From positions 623,638 through 687,637 of the forward strand of contig SLTK01000009.1 in NCBI GenBank assembly GCA_004347695.1: DNA of 64,000 nt. Direction: 5' to 3'. The translations under genes were made by a program, and so were the position numbers. Of this stretch, positions 54,816 to 62,805 are shown piece by piece. The notes beneath the pieces were generated by a model, which was not told where the DNA came from, searched no databases, and saw nothing but the letters and a program-made list of their open reading frames with translations. The stretch's first letter is position 1. Each line of letters begins with the position of its first letter. The DNA is from Chloroflexota bacterium. Its GTDB lineage: Bacteria; Chloroflexota; Anaerolineae; Anaerolineales; Anaerolineaceae.

Positions 54816-57063
54816 TCCGCGCCCCAACCAAAAGGAAATCCTTTCCTACACCCACGGTTTCATGGGCGTATCGGCGGTGCCCGGCAGCGGCAAGACCCAC
54901 ACCCTTTCCCGCCTGGCGGCCAACCTGATTTCGTCCAATGTGCTGGACGATAACCAGGAAATCCTGATCGTCACACTGGTCAATTCAGCGGTCGATAATT
55001 TCAGCAGCCGGATTGCCGGATTCATGACCGAATTTGGGCTGCTGCCCGATCTGGGATACCGCGTGCGCACCTTGCATGGGCTGGCGCATGATCTGGTCAA
55101 GGAACGACCCGATTTGGCCGGGTTATCGGACCGTTTTACCATTGTGGACGAACGGGAAACCAATGAGATTCTAGCCAATGCCGTGCGCGGCTGGCTGCGA
55201 GCTCATCCGGGGTTTGCCGCTGAATGGCTCGCTCCGGAAATCGATCTGGATTCTGATTCATATATTGCCAAGTCCTGGGAAAGCGGCCTGGAGAGCCTGG
55301 CCAAAAACTTCATCCGCCAGGCGAAGGATTTACAGGCCACGCCGCACGTTCTGACCGATGCACTTGCCAAATATAAAATCCGGCACAGCCTGCTGGATTT
55401 TGGCCTTGATATATACAGCGCTTACCAGCGGGCATTATCTTACCGTTCCGCCGTCGATTTCGACGACTTGATCCGGCTGGCGCTGCTGGTGCTGCAATCC
55501 GATCCCGATTACTTGATGCGGCTGCGCCACCGCTGGCCGTATATCCTGGAGGACGAAGCCCAGGATAGTTCACTGGTACAGGAACAAATTCTAACCCTGC
55601 TGTCCGGCGACCAGGGCAATTGGGTACGGGTAGGTGACCCCAACCAGGCAATTTATGAAACCTTTACCACCGCCAGTCCGGAGCATTTGCGCCGCTTTTT
55701 ACGCCGCGGCGACGTGACTGCCCGCGATCTGCCCGATTCCGGCCGCTCACAACCCGGCATCATCAAGCTGGCGAATGAATTGATCCGCTGGACAATGGAA
55801 GAGCACCCGGTGGAAGATCTGCAAAACAGCCTGACCACTCCGCTTATCCGTCCAACGCCGCCCGGTGACCCCCAGCCCAACCCACCCGACGATCCGGCCG
55901 GGATTGTCCTTTATGACCAAAAGTTGACCCCGTCCGCAGAAATCGATACGGTGGTCCGGTCTGTGAAAGCCTGGCTTGCGCAAAACCCGGATAAAACCGT
56001 AGCCGTGCTGGCGCCACGCAACAAGCGATTGGTCAAAATGGCGGACGATCTGCACGCGGCCGGCATCGAAACGGTCGAATTAATGAATACATCGCAATCC
56101 ACCCGCCAGACAGCCGTGCTGTTGCAGGAAATCCTTGAAATGCTGGCCAAACCGGTGGATGCGCTCCGGTTGGGAAAGGTATACAAAGGGATCAACCGGG
56201 AACGCTGGGAGGCCCCTGAAACTCGCGATCTGTGCCGGGCCGTGCATCATTTGATCACGCGCAACCCAAAGGTCGAAGATTACCTCTGGCCACGGACCGG
56301 CGTCACCTGGCTGGAAGAATTGAATGCGCAGAGCGTGGACAGTGCTGCCATCCAGGAATTGGAAATTTTTCAGCAGTTGGCTCGTGGCTGGCATGAAGCC
56401 GTGCTGCTGCCAATCGACCAGTTAATTCTGACCATCGCGCAAGACCTGTTCGCCGAACCCACCCGACTGGCGCTGGCTCACAAAATCGCGCTTCTGCTCG
56501 AACGTTCAGCCCAAACCCACCCGGAATGGCATCTTTGGAATTTTGCGCTGGAACTGGCGGATGTTGCTGCCAATCAGCGCAGATTAGATGGCTTTTCCGA
56601 GGAGGAAATCGGTTTCGACCCCGACCAGCACAAGGGCAAGGTTGCCATGGCCACCATTCACAAGGCCAAAGGCCTGGAATGGGATCGGGTATATCTGCTG
56701 TCTGCCAGCAATTATGACTTCCCCTCGGCGCAGGAATATGACCAGTACCTGCCGGAAAAAAATTTCATCCGCGGTAAACTCAACCTGGAGGCAGAAGCTC
56801 TTTCCCGGCTGAAGGCGGTCATGGCTGGCGATCCGGCTGCGCTATACCTGGAGGAAGGTTTGGCCACCACCCAGGCGCGGCTGGATTATTGCGCGGAGCG
56901 GCTGCGTCTTTTCTACGTCGGCATCACCCGGGCGCGCCGCATGTTGACGGTCACCTGGAACAATGGGCAGGATGGCGGCGGATCGCGGGAAAACCAGGCC
57001 TCTCTGCCGTTCGTTCACCTGAGTGCTTACTGGAAGGAAACGCGCAATGCAGATTCCCGCTAA
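54808..57063 (+). CDS. UvrD-type superfamily 1 helicase
   Basis: 751 residues. All main motifs are visible: I VPGSGKTHT (residues 24-32), II ILEDEAQDSS, III VGDPNQAIY, V ATIHKAKGLEWDRVYL and VI LFYVGITRARRML. Motif IV, normally a NYRS-type site, is replaced by SGRSQPG. It has no fused nuclease domain. The order resembles AddA helicase without its C-terminal nuclease. It overlaps the upstream AddB-like gene, and its 3' end overlaps the nuclease gene by 17 bases. A 3'-5' translocase working on double-strand breaks is the expected role. Confidence 0.87.
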   Translation: MFNPRPNQKEILSYTHGFMGVSAVPGSGKTHTLSRLAANLISSNVLDDNQEILIVTLVNSAVDNFSSRIAGFMTEFGLLPDLGYRVRTLHGLAHDLVKERPDLAGLSDRFTIVDERETNEILANAVRGWLRAHPGFAAEWLAPEIDLDSDSYIAKSWESGLESLAKNFIRQAKDLQATPHVLTDALAKYKIRHSLLDFGLDIYSAYQRALSYRSAVDFDDLIRLALLVLQSDPDYLMRLRHRWPYILEDEAQDSSLVQEQILTLLSGDQGNWVRVGDPNQAIYETFTTASPEHLRRFLRRGDVTARDLPDSGRSQPGIIKLANELIRWTMEEHPVEDLQNSLTTPLIRPTPPGDPQPNPPDDPAGIVLYDQKLTPSAEIDTVVRSVKAWLAQNPDKTVAVLAPRNKRLVKMADDLHAAGIETVELMNTSQSTRQTAVLLQEILEMLAKPVDALRLGKVYKGINRERWEAPETRDLCRAVHHLITRNPKVEDYLWPRTGVTWLEELNAQSVDSAAIQELEIFQQLARGWHEAVLLPIDQLILTIAQDLFAEPTRLALAHKIALLLERSAQTHPEWHLWNFALELADVAANQRRLDGFSEEEIGFDPDQHKGKVAMATIHKAKGLEWDRVYLLSASNYDFPSAQEYDQYLPEKNFIRGKLNLEAEALSRLKAVMAGDPAALYLEEGLATTQARLDYCAERLRLFYVGITRARRMLTVTWNNGQDGGGSRENQASLPFVHLSAYWKETRNADSR

Positions 57064-57877
57064 TTTTGCCTTCAGCCAGAATAACCTGCAGGATTATGTC
57101 GATTGCCCGCGGCGCTTCGAGCTGCGCTATCTGAAAAAATTAGCCTGGCCAGCCATTCGCTCCGAACCTATCCTGGCAGTGGAACGACACATGCTGTTAG
57201 GGGAACGCTTTCATCGCATGATCCAACAACACCAGTCCGGTCTATCTGCCGAACTGATCGCAGCCACTGCCAGCGAACCTGAACTGATCGATTGGTGGCA
57301 GGCCTATCTGTCGGCTGCACCCGAACCCCTACCAGAGCGGCGGTTGGTGGAACACACGCTGTCTGCGCCCTTTGGCAATTACCGCCTGATTGCCAAATAT
57401 GATCTGTTGGCCATCGCGCCGGGCGAGCGCGCGGTGATCGTGGACTGGAAAACCAGCCTGCGGAAGCCAAAGCGCACGCTGCTCAGCCGCCGGATTCAAA
57501 CGCGGCTTTATCCTTTTCTCCTGGTGGAAGCTGGCAAGCTGCTCAATAATGGCACTGCTTTCAAACCCGAACAGTTGGAGCTGATTTACTGGTTCACTGC
57601 CGAGCCGCAAAAACCCGAGCGTTTCCCTTATTCCACCGACCAGCTCGATCAGGATCGTAAATTCCTCCATGACCTTATCGCGGATGTAGTCAATGCCAGC
57701 GAGACCGATTTCCCGCTGACCGGCGACGAAAGCATGTGCCGTTACTGCAATTATCGTTCACTGTGCGATCGCGGGGTAAGCGCCGCTGAAAGGGAAGACG
57801 ATGCTGCGGACGAGGATAACGGTGAGAGCAGCGGTTTTGACCTGGATTTCGAGCAAATCAGTGAAATCGCGTTTTAA
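57047..57877 (+). CDS. RecB/AddB/Cas4-type nuclease with iron-staple cysteines
   Basis: A 276-residue PD-(D/E)xK nuclease. Catalytic residues are visible in order: His56 (GERFHRMI), Asp119 (KYDLL), Asp133 and Lys135 (VDWKTS), and QxxxY at 151-155 (QTRLY). Four cysteines, Cys20 (VDCPRRF) and Cys231, Cys234, Cys240 (CRYCNYRSLC), match the Fe-S iron-staple of AddB and Cas4. It stands alone, unlike AddA/AddB where the domain is fused to a motor. ATG 57047 follows AAGGA. An acidic C-terminal tail ends the protein. It is coupled to the helicase upstream. Confidence 0.87.
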   Translation: MQIPANFAFSQNNLQDYVDCPRRFELRYLKKLAWPAIRSEPILAVERHMLLGERFHRMIQQHQSGLSAELIAATASEPELIDWWQAYLSAAPEPLPERRLVEHTLSAPFGNYRLIAKYDLLAIAPGERAVIVDWKTSLRKPKRTLLSRRIQTRLYPFLLVEAGKLLNNGTAFKPEQLELIYWFTAEPQKPERFPYSTDQLDQDRKFLHDLIADVVNASETDFPLTGDESMCRYCNYRSLCDRGVSAAEREDDAADEDNGESSGFDLDFEQISEIAF

Positions 57878-57901
57878 CCTCTTTTACGGTAGGATAGTGG
57901 T

Positions 57902-60235
57902 GTGAAACTGAATTTGCCAACCCGCTGGATCGACCCCGATCCGACACTGGACATTCCTGCAGAATTGCTGGGCGGCCTGGGCGGGAATGAACTGCTGGTG
58001 CGAGCGCTGGTCAACCGCGGGATTACCACCTGGGATCAAGCCAGGGGATTTTTAGATCCGGGTTTCTACCAGCCGGCCGACCCCTTCGACCTGCCGGACA
58101 TGCAGGCAGCCGTTGACCGGCTGCAAACTGCCCTGCGCAAGGGTGAATGTATCGGTGTCTGGGGCGATTTCGATGTGGATGGCCAGACCGCGACCTCCCT
58201 GCTGGTTGGCGTGCTGCGCGGATTAGGCGCCAGAGTGCAGTACCACGTCCCGGTTCGCGCGCAGGAATCGCACGGGGTGAATCTGCCTGGCCTGGTTAAA
58301 TTCCTCGAAGCGGGGGTAGATCTCGTTCTCACCTGCGATACCGGCATTACGGCTCATGATGCAGCCCAGTTTGCCCGCGAGCAGGGTTTTGACTTTATCA
58401 TCACTGACCATCACAGCCTGCCCGAGACCCTGCCGGATGCGTACGCGGTGATCAATCCGCAACGCTTACCTTCGGAACATGCTCTGCGAACACTGGCGGG
58501 AGTGGGAGTCGCCTACCAACTGGCAAAAGCGTTGTGCGACCGTGAGGATAAGCCGGAATTGGCCCGCAAACAAATGGATCTGGTGGCTTTAGGCTGCGTT
58601 GCAGATGTTGCCGGGCTGACCGGCGATGTGCGCTATCTGGTGCAGCTTGGATTAGCCCAACTCCGCAACCCGCAGCGAGCGGGGCTGCAAGCGATCTTCG
58701 AACGCGCCGAACTGGATCCTACCCGGCTGACCGAGCAGCACATCGGATTTGTCATCGGTCCACGCCTGAACGCCATCGGCCGGCTGGCTGACGCCAACCC
58801 GGTGGTGGATTTCTTGACTACGAATGATCCAACGAAGGCTGCCGATTTCGCCGCCCGGCTGGAAGGCTTGAACAGCGAGCGGCGATTCATGACCGAGCAG
58901 GTTTTGCAGGGCGCGCTGGCGATGATCGAGCGCGATCCGGCGCTGGCTGACTCACCTGTCCTCATTTTGAACCACCCCGAATGGCCCGGCGGAGTCAATG
59001 GAATTGTCGCCAGTCGATTGGTGGAACTCTTCAATAAACCTGCCATCCTGTTGACTTCCCCGGCAGGCTTACCTGCCAGCGGGTCGGCCCGTTCGGTTGA
59101 AGGTATTAATATCACCGCGGCAATCGCCTCAGGCGCCGATCTGCTGCTTGGTTACGGCGGTCACCCCATGGCAGCCGGCATGTCGCTCGACCCTGCCAAT
59201 TTGTCCGAGTTCCGGCAACGGGTGGCGAATTCAGTACGACAGCAAGCGGTAGGGTTGGATTTGACCCGCCGCCTGACCATCGACGCCTATTTACACTTCG
59301 ACGATCTAACCCTGGAAACAGTCGCTGACCTGGAGCGGCTGGCGCCTTTTGGCGCAGGGAACCCGGCGATTTTGCTGGCCGTGTGTAACGTAAAGGCAGC
59401 GGAGGTGACCTCCATCGGCAAGACCGGTGAGCATCTGCAGGTGATGATCGAGGATGAAAACGGCGCGGTGCGGCGCGTGCTCTGGTGGCAAGGCGTGCGC
59501 GACCTGATACCGGAAGACCGGTTTGACCTGGCTTTCACTGCCCGCACAAGCAACTACCGCGGCGGGCTGGAAGTTCAACTGGAATGGGTTGCTTCGCGTG
59601 AGCGCGTTCGTGATCAGTCCGAGGCCGCGAATACTCTTAATTCCGCTGCCTGGCAGGTACTGGATTATCGCGCTTCGAGCGACCCGTTGAAAGATCTCGC
59701 GATGGTCACCGCCAAATCTGAAAGCGTTATCTGGCGCGAAGGAAGCGCCAATGGTGAACCGAAAGGATTGCCGCGCGCTCACCTGGTGCCAGCCGAAATT
59801 CTGGTGATCTGGAATCCCCCGCCCGGTCGTTCTGAATTGAAACAGGCGGTGGATCAAGTTCAGCCAGCAGTGGTGGCGTTATTTGCCGTCCAGGCAGCGT
59901 CCGATGATCCCCAGATTTTTCTGACACAATTGGGCGGGTTGGTGCGCCACGCGCTGCGCACCCGCGCCGGTGAAATAGCGATCGGACAATTCGCCGGGCT
60001 ACTCAACCAGCGCGAAGATACAGTCCGGCTGGGAATACGCTGGTTGATCGCACGCGGATTTGTCCGTTCGATTGAAATGGACGACCAGTCAGTAGTACTG
60101 GCAGAAGCTGGCGTTCCGGACATGGCAACTGCCAGCGACCTTGAAAAAGCTATACGCATAGCCCTGGAGGAGACTGCCGCTTTCCGATCATTTTATCTGC
60201 GCGCAGATCCATCCGGCCTTTTAACCGTATCATAG
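57902..60235 (+). CDS. recJ: Single-stranded-DNA-specific exonuclease RecJ with C-terminal extension
   Basis: 777 residues, longer than typical RecJ (about 560-600). DHH motifs: GDFDVDGQTATSLL, TCDTGITAHD and ITDHHSLPET; the DHHA1 domain shows LLGYGGHPMAAGMSLDP, and the OB-fold follows. The extra ~190 residues after about residue 585 contain a segment (GEIAIGQFAGLLNQREDTVRL) that looks like a winged helix, of unknown purpose. It begins at GTG 57902. RecJ degrades 5' ends for recombination repair. Placed 24 bases after the nuclease gene, it may act in the same pathway. Confidence 0.93.
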   Translation: MKLNLPTRWIDPDPTLDIPAELLGGLGGNELLVRALVNRGITTWDQARGFLDPGFYQPADPFDLPDMQAAVDRLQTALRKGECIGVWGDFDVDGQTATSLLVGVLRGLGARVQYHVPVRAQESHGVNLPGLVKFLEAGVDLVLTCDTGITAHDAAQFAREQGFDFIITDHHSLPETLPDAYAVINPQRLPSEHALRTLAGVGVAYQLAKALCDREDKPELARKQMDLVALGCVADVAGLTGDVRYLVQLGLAQLRNPQRAGLQAIFERAELDPTRLTEQHIGFVIGPRLNAIGRLADANPVVDFLTTNDPTKAADFAARLEGLNSERRFMTEQVLQGALAMIERDPALADSPVLILNHPEWPGGVNGIVASRLVELFNKPAILLTSPAGLPASGSARSVEGINITAAIASGADLLLGYGGHPMAAGMSLDPANLSEFRQRVANSVRQQAVGLDLTRRLTIDAYLHFDDLTLETVADLERLAPFGAGNPAILLAVCNVKAAEVTSIGKTGEHLQVMIEDENGAVRRVLWWQGVRDLIPEDRFDLAFTARTSNYRGGLEVQLEWVASRERVRDQSEAANTLNSAAWQVLDYRASSDPLKDLAMVTAKSESVIWREGSANGEPKGLPRAHLVPAEILVIWNPPPGRSELKQAVDQVQPAVVALFAVQAASDDPQIFLTQLGGLVRHALRTRAGEIAIGQFAGLLNQREDTVRLGIRWLIARGFVRSIEMDDQSVVLAEAGVPDMATASDLEKAIRIALEETAAFRSFYLRADPSGLLTVS

Positions 60236-60260
60236 TACAAACAGCCAAGGAGGAAACCCA

Positions 60261-61445
60261 ATGGCCAATGTAAACACGCGTTATTTGATTGTCGGCGGCG
60301 GCATGACCGCTGATGCCGCCATCCGAGGCATTCGTGAGCATGACGTTGACGGCAAAATCGTCCTGGTCAGCCAGGAGAATGTCCCGCCATACGACCGGCC
60401 GCCGCTTTCCAAAGGGTTATGGACCAAAAAAAAGAAGGTCGAGCAAATCTGGCGCGGAACCGACAAGTTCAACGTTGATTTTCACCTGGGACGAGAAATC
60501 CTCTCGCTTGACCCGGTCAAAAAGTTCTGCGTGGATGATCAAGGCGCAGAATACCATTACGATCGGTTGCTGCTGGCTACCGGCGGCATGCCCATTCACC
60601 TGGCGGAGGAGACCGGCAAGGTCATTTATTACCGCACCTTCGCCGATTACGAGCGGCTTCGCGCTTTGGCGAATGAAGGCAAAACCTTTGCGGTTATTGG
60701 CGGCGGCTATATTGGCTCAGAAATCGCTGCCGCGTTAACGATGCAGGGAAATAAAGTCACCATGGTCTTCCCGGAAGACGGGATAATCGCCCGGTTGGTA
60801 CCTTCTGAAATGTCTTTGCAAATCAACGAGATGTACGAAAGCAAAGGCGTGGTGGTGCATCCCGGGCATCTGGTATCCAGCGTGGAAGCGCACGATGGCC
60901 GGATGAGCATCCAGACAAACCGTGGATTGGCGCTTGACGTGGATGTGGTAGTCGCCGGACTGGGCATCCGCCCCAATACCCGCCTGGCTGAAACTGCCGG
61001 CCTGAAGGTTGACAATGGAATTATTGTAGATGAGTCGCTGCAAACCTCGGCCGCGGATATCTTTGCGGCTGGCGACGTGATCCGGTTCTTCAATCCGGCG
61101 CTCAACCGCGCCATCCGCACCGAGCATGAAGAAAATGCAAACCTGAGCGGGAAGTTAGCCGGTGCAGCCATGACCGGCCAACCAGTGCGTTACACTCATT
61201 TACCCTTTGCCTATTCCGACCTGTTCGAGCTGGGATTCGAAATGATTGGCGTCATCGACCCACGCCTGCCCATGATTGGTGACTGGCAGGATCCATACCG
61301 TACCGGGGTTGTGTATTATTTCGACAGCGGGCGGGTGGTGGGCGTTCTGCTGGTCAACATGTGGGGGCGGATAGACCAGGCGCGTGCATTGATCGAGAGC
61401 AAAGATCAACCGGCCGCCAGGGATATAAAGGGATATATAACCTAA
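60261..61445 (+). CDS. FAD-dependent NAD(P)H oxidoreductase (ferredoxin-reductase-like)
   Basis: 394 residues of the pyridine nucleotide-disulfide oxidoreductase class I fold. The FAD loop is YLIVGGGMTADAAIRGI, PPYDRPPLSKGLW is the motif of ferredoxin/rubredoxin and putidaredoxin reductases, the NAD(P) loop is FAVIGGGYIGSEIAAAL, and IFAAGDVIRF binds the second part of FAD. It has no redox-active Cys pair. Members reduce ferredoxin, rubredoxin or oxygenase electron carriers. No partner is adjacent. AAGGAGGAAACCC precedes ATG 60261. The gene is followed by a repeat island. Confidence 0.88.
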   Translation: MANVNTRYLIVGGGMTADAAIRGIREHDVDGKIVLVSQENVPPYDRPPLSKGLWTKKKKVEQIWRGTDKFNVDFHLGREILSLDPVKKFCVDDQGAEYHYDRLLLATGGMPIHLAEETGKVIYYRTFADYERLRALANEGKTFAVIGGGYIGSEIAAALTMQGNKVTMVFPEDGIIARLVPSEMSLQINEMYESKGVVVHPGHLVSSVEAHDGRMSIQTNRGLALDVDVVVAGLGIRPNTRLAETAGLKVDNGIIVDESLQTSAADIFAAGDVIRFFNPALNRAIRTEHEENANLSGKLAGAAMTGQPVRYTHLPFAYSDLFELGFEMIGVIDPRLPMIGDWQDPYRTGVVYYFDSGRVVGVLLVNMWGRIDQARALIESKDQPAARDIKGYIT

Positions 61446-61490
61446 GGTAAGTGTGATGCGCCTAAGTACACCCGAGTGCGTTGCTCCTGG

Positions 61491-61505
61491 GACGAAAATA
61501 ATGGG
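61491..61505 (+). repeat. 15-base direct repeat flanking the repeat/RAYT island (left)
   Basis: GACGAAAATAATGGG, repeated exactly at 62244-62258. Confidence 0.6.
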
Positions 61506-61621
61506 GCTGTCTCAAAAGAATAAATTTGTCATTTTTTCTACCACATATACGGGATGGGGTGGAACCCATCCCGTATATGTAGGGGCGGGTTTCCACGCCC
61601 GCCCGCTTTTGAGACAGCCCC
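61503..61621. mobile_element. MITE-like element with 16-bp perfect terminal inverted repeats
   Basis: GGGGCTGTCTCAAAAG (61503-61518) is the exact inverted complement of CTTTTGAGACAGCCCC (61606-61621). Inside lies a perfect 16-bp hairpin (61543-61558 and 61565-61580, loop GTGGAA) and a GTAG-headed palindrome (61579-61604). The 119-bp element has no ORF. The terminal sequence resembles inverted repeats of some IS families; a target-site duplication was not clear. Part of one end recurs at 32421-32450. Confidence 0.7.
61579..61604 (+). repeat. REP-like palindrome 1, GTAG head
   Basis: GTAG (61579-61582) followed by GGGCGGG (61583-61589), loop, CCCGCCC (61598-61604). A GTAG tetranucleotide 5' of a hairpin is the recognition pattern known for E. 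coli REP/TnpA_REP. Confidence 0.65.
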
Positions 61622-61667
61622 CTAAAATTCTTCCTTTTTCCTAAATAATTAATATACTAAACAAATA

Positions 61668-62174
61668 ATGGTCTCCACTAAAATGAATTGGCCATCGCGT
61701 AAACCAAACCGTTTGAAAAATTTCGATTATTCGCTTAACGGCGCTTATTTTGTCACAATTTGCACCGAAGATCGCCAAAATATATTATCAGTCATAACCA
61801 TTGGAGAAGATGATTTCCCATCAGTCAAATTAACCCCAATTGGTATCGAAGTCGAAAAATCAATTGCGTACATAAATGAGAATTATTCTGACGTTACCAT
61901 CGAAAAATTTGTCATCATGCCAAACCACATTCACCTCATTGTGGTCCTAGACCAAGGCGTAGTTCCAGCCCTATCATTGTCAGATTTGGTTGGCCGGATG
62001 AAATCGTTCACAAATAGACGGTTCAACCAGATCAAAGGGACCCAAAATGCCATTTTATGGCAGCGGTCTTATCATGACCATTGCATCCGAAACGAGGATG
62101 ATTATGGGAATATTTGGGGTTATATCGACCAAAATCCTATGACCTGGTTGAACGATGATTACTTTGAAGATTAA
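61668..62174 (+). CDS. REP-associated tyrosine transposase (RAYT, TnpA_REP-type)
   Basis: 168 residues. The HUH motif is MPNHIHLI (His87, His89) and the likely nucleophile is Tyr135 in WQRSYHDHCIRNEDDY. The start DYSLNGAYFVTICTEDR is typical. These proteins cut single-stranded DNA at REP sequences and are usually single-copy domesticated transposases. The codon usage is more AT-rich than the neighbours, a sign of transfer. GTAG-headed palindromes lie on both sides. No ribosome-binding site precedes ATG 61668; an alternative start is ATG 61683. Confidence 0.88.
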   Translation: MVSTKMNWPSRKPNRLKNFDYSLNGAYFVTICTEDRQNILSVITIGEDDFPSVKLTPIGIEVEKSIAYINENYSDVTIEKFVIMPNHIHLIVVLDQGVVPALSLSDLVGRMKSFTNRRFNQIKGTQNAILWQRSYHDHCIRNEDDYGNIWGYIDQNPMTWLNDDYFED

Positions 62175-62201
62175 ATAAGTTTTTAGACGTAACAATTTTT
62201 T

Positions 62202-62227
62202 GTAGGGGACGGGTTCCATCCCGTCCC
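62202..62227 (+). repeat. REP-like palindrome 2, GTAG head
   Basis: GTAG (62202-62205), GGGACGGG (62206-62213), loop TTCCAT, CCCGTCCC (62220-62227). It lies just downstream of the RAYT stop codon. Confidence 0.7.
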
Positions 62228-62243
62228 GAGCCCAATGTTCAAT

Positions 62244-62258
62244 GACGAAAATAATGGG
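62244..62258 (+). repeat. 15-base direct repeat flanking the repeat/RAYT island (right)
   Basis: GACGAAAATAATGGG, exact copy of 61491-61505. Confidence 0.6.
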
Positions 62259-62281
62259 AGGGCATGGAAGCCCTCCCCTAC
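62256..62281 (-). repeat. REP-like palindrome 3, CTAC end (inverted orientation)
   Basis: GGGAGGGC (62256-62263), GCCCTCCC (62270-62277), CTAC (62278-62281). On the minus strand this reads GTAG then hairpin, so palindromes 2 and 3 are opposed, as in bacterial interspersed mosaic elements. Confidence 0.7.
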
Positions 62282-62439
62282 GCCAGCGTCCCTTCAATAA
62301 TGTCGCACTGCTCGCTCTGTCAGCCCTGTTAGCCCTGTTAGCCCTTCCGATTCATGAAATTGTGTGTTAAACTAGTATCCGCGTAAGTAGCCAGAAGCAC
62401 GTTGCTGCTTTCCGCTCTTTGCTGCGCCAACGGCGCCGT

Positions 62440-62475
62440 CAGAGGGCAATCCCGAGGAAAGGAGGATTCCAACCA
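62440..62475 (+). promoter_or_regulatory. rpsF leader with possible S6:S18 binding element
   Basis: AATCCCGAGGAAAGGAGGATT can fold with AATCC pairing GGATT around a loop containing the CCGAGG/AAAGGAGG sequence. The published S6:S18 leader motif contains a CCG in a bulge; this is a weak match and overlaps the Shine-Dalgarno. Confidence 0.25.
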
Positions 62476-62760
62476 ATGCGCAATTATGAATTGGTCTTCA
62501 TCATCCAGCCTGATCTGGACGAAACTGCTGTTAAGGGTCTCGTCGAAAAGGTTCAGGGGTGGATTACCGAAGCCGGCGGCGTCATTGCGAAGATCGACAA
62601 CTGGGGCAAACGTCGCCTCGCTTATCAGATCAATAAGCGCCGCGAAGGCCAGTACGTTCTCTTCGAAATGCAGTTGCCACCCGCGTTCAGCGCGGAATTG
62701 GAGCGCAATATGCGCTTCCTGGAACCCGTTATGCGGTTCTCCATCATCAATCGTGACTAA
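62476..62760 (+). CDS. rpsF: 30S ribosomal protein S6
   Basis: 94 residues. MRNYELVFIIQPDLDETAV starts the canonical S6 strand-helix order; RRLAYQINKRREGQYVLFEM and RNMRFLEPVMRFSII carry the rest. S6 binds 16S rRNA together with S18. It is followed by ssb and rpsR in the usual rpsF-ssb-rpsR order. AAGGAGGATTCCAACC is a strong ribosome-binding site for ATG 62476. Confidence 0.96.
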   Translation: MRNYELVFIIQPDLDETAVKGLVEKVQGWITEAGGVIAKIDNWGKRRLAYQINKRREGQYVLFEMQLPPAFSAELERNMRFLEPVMRFSIINRD

Positions 62761-62805
62761 TGAGTCGGATGATTGTTTTGTCATTTCGGTTCTCAAGGAG
62801 TCGTC

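Larger units (their letters stand above)
62175..62475. other. 301-base gap holding REP-like pair and the rpsF leader
   Basis: Contains two REP-like palindromes (below), a 15-base direct repeat copy, a short tandem AGCCCTGTT run near 62322-62343, and the rpsF leader (62440-62475). No gene is visible. Confidence 0.6.

Noticed and set aside
57047..57877. Stand-alone Cas4 indicating a CRISPR system
   Set aside because: The catalytic and cysteine pattern fits Cas4, but no cas genes or repeats exist in the window and the gene is coupled to UvrD-type genes, so RecB/AddB-type nuclease is preferred.
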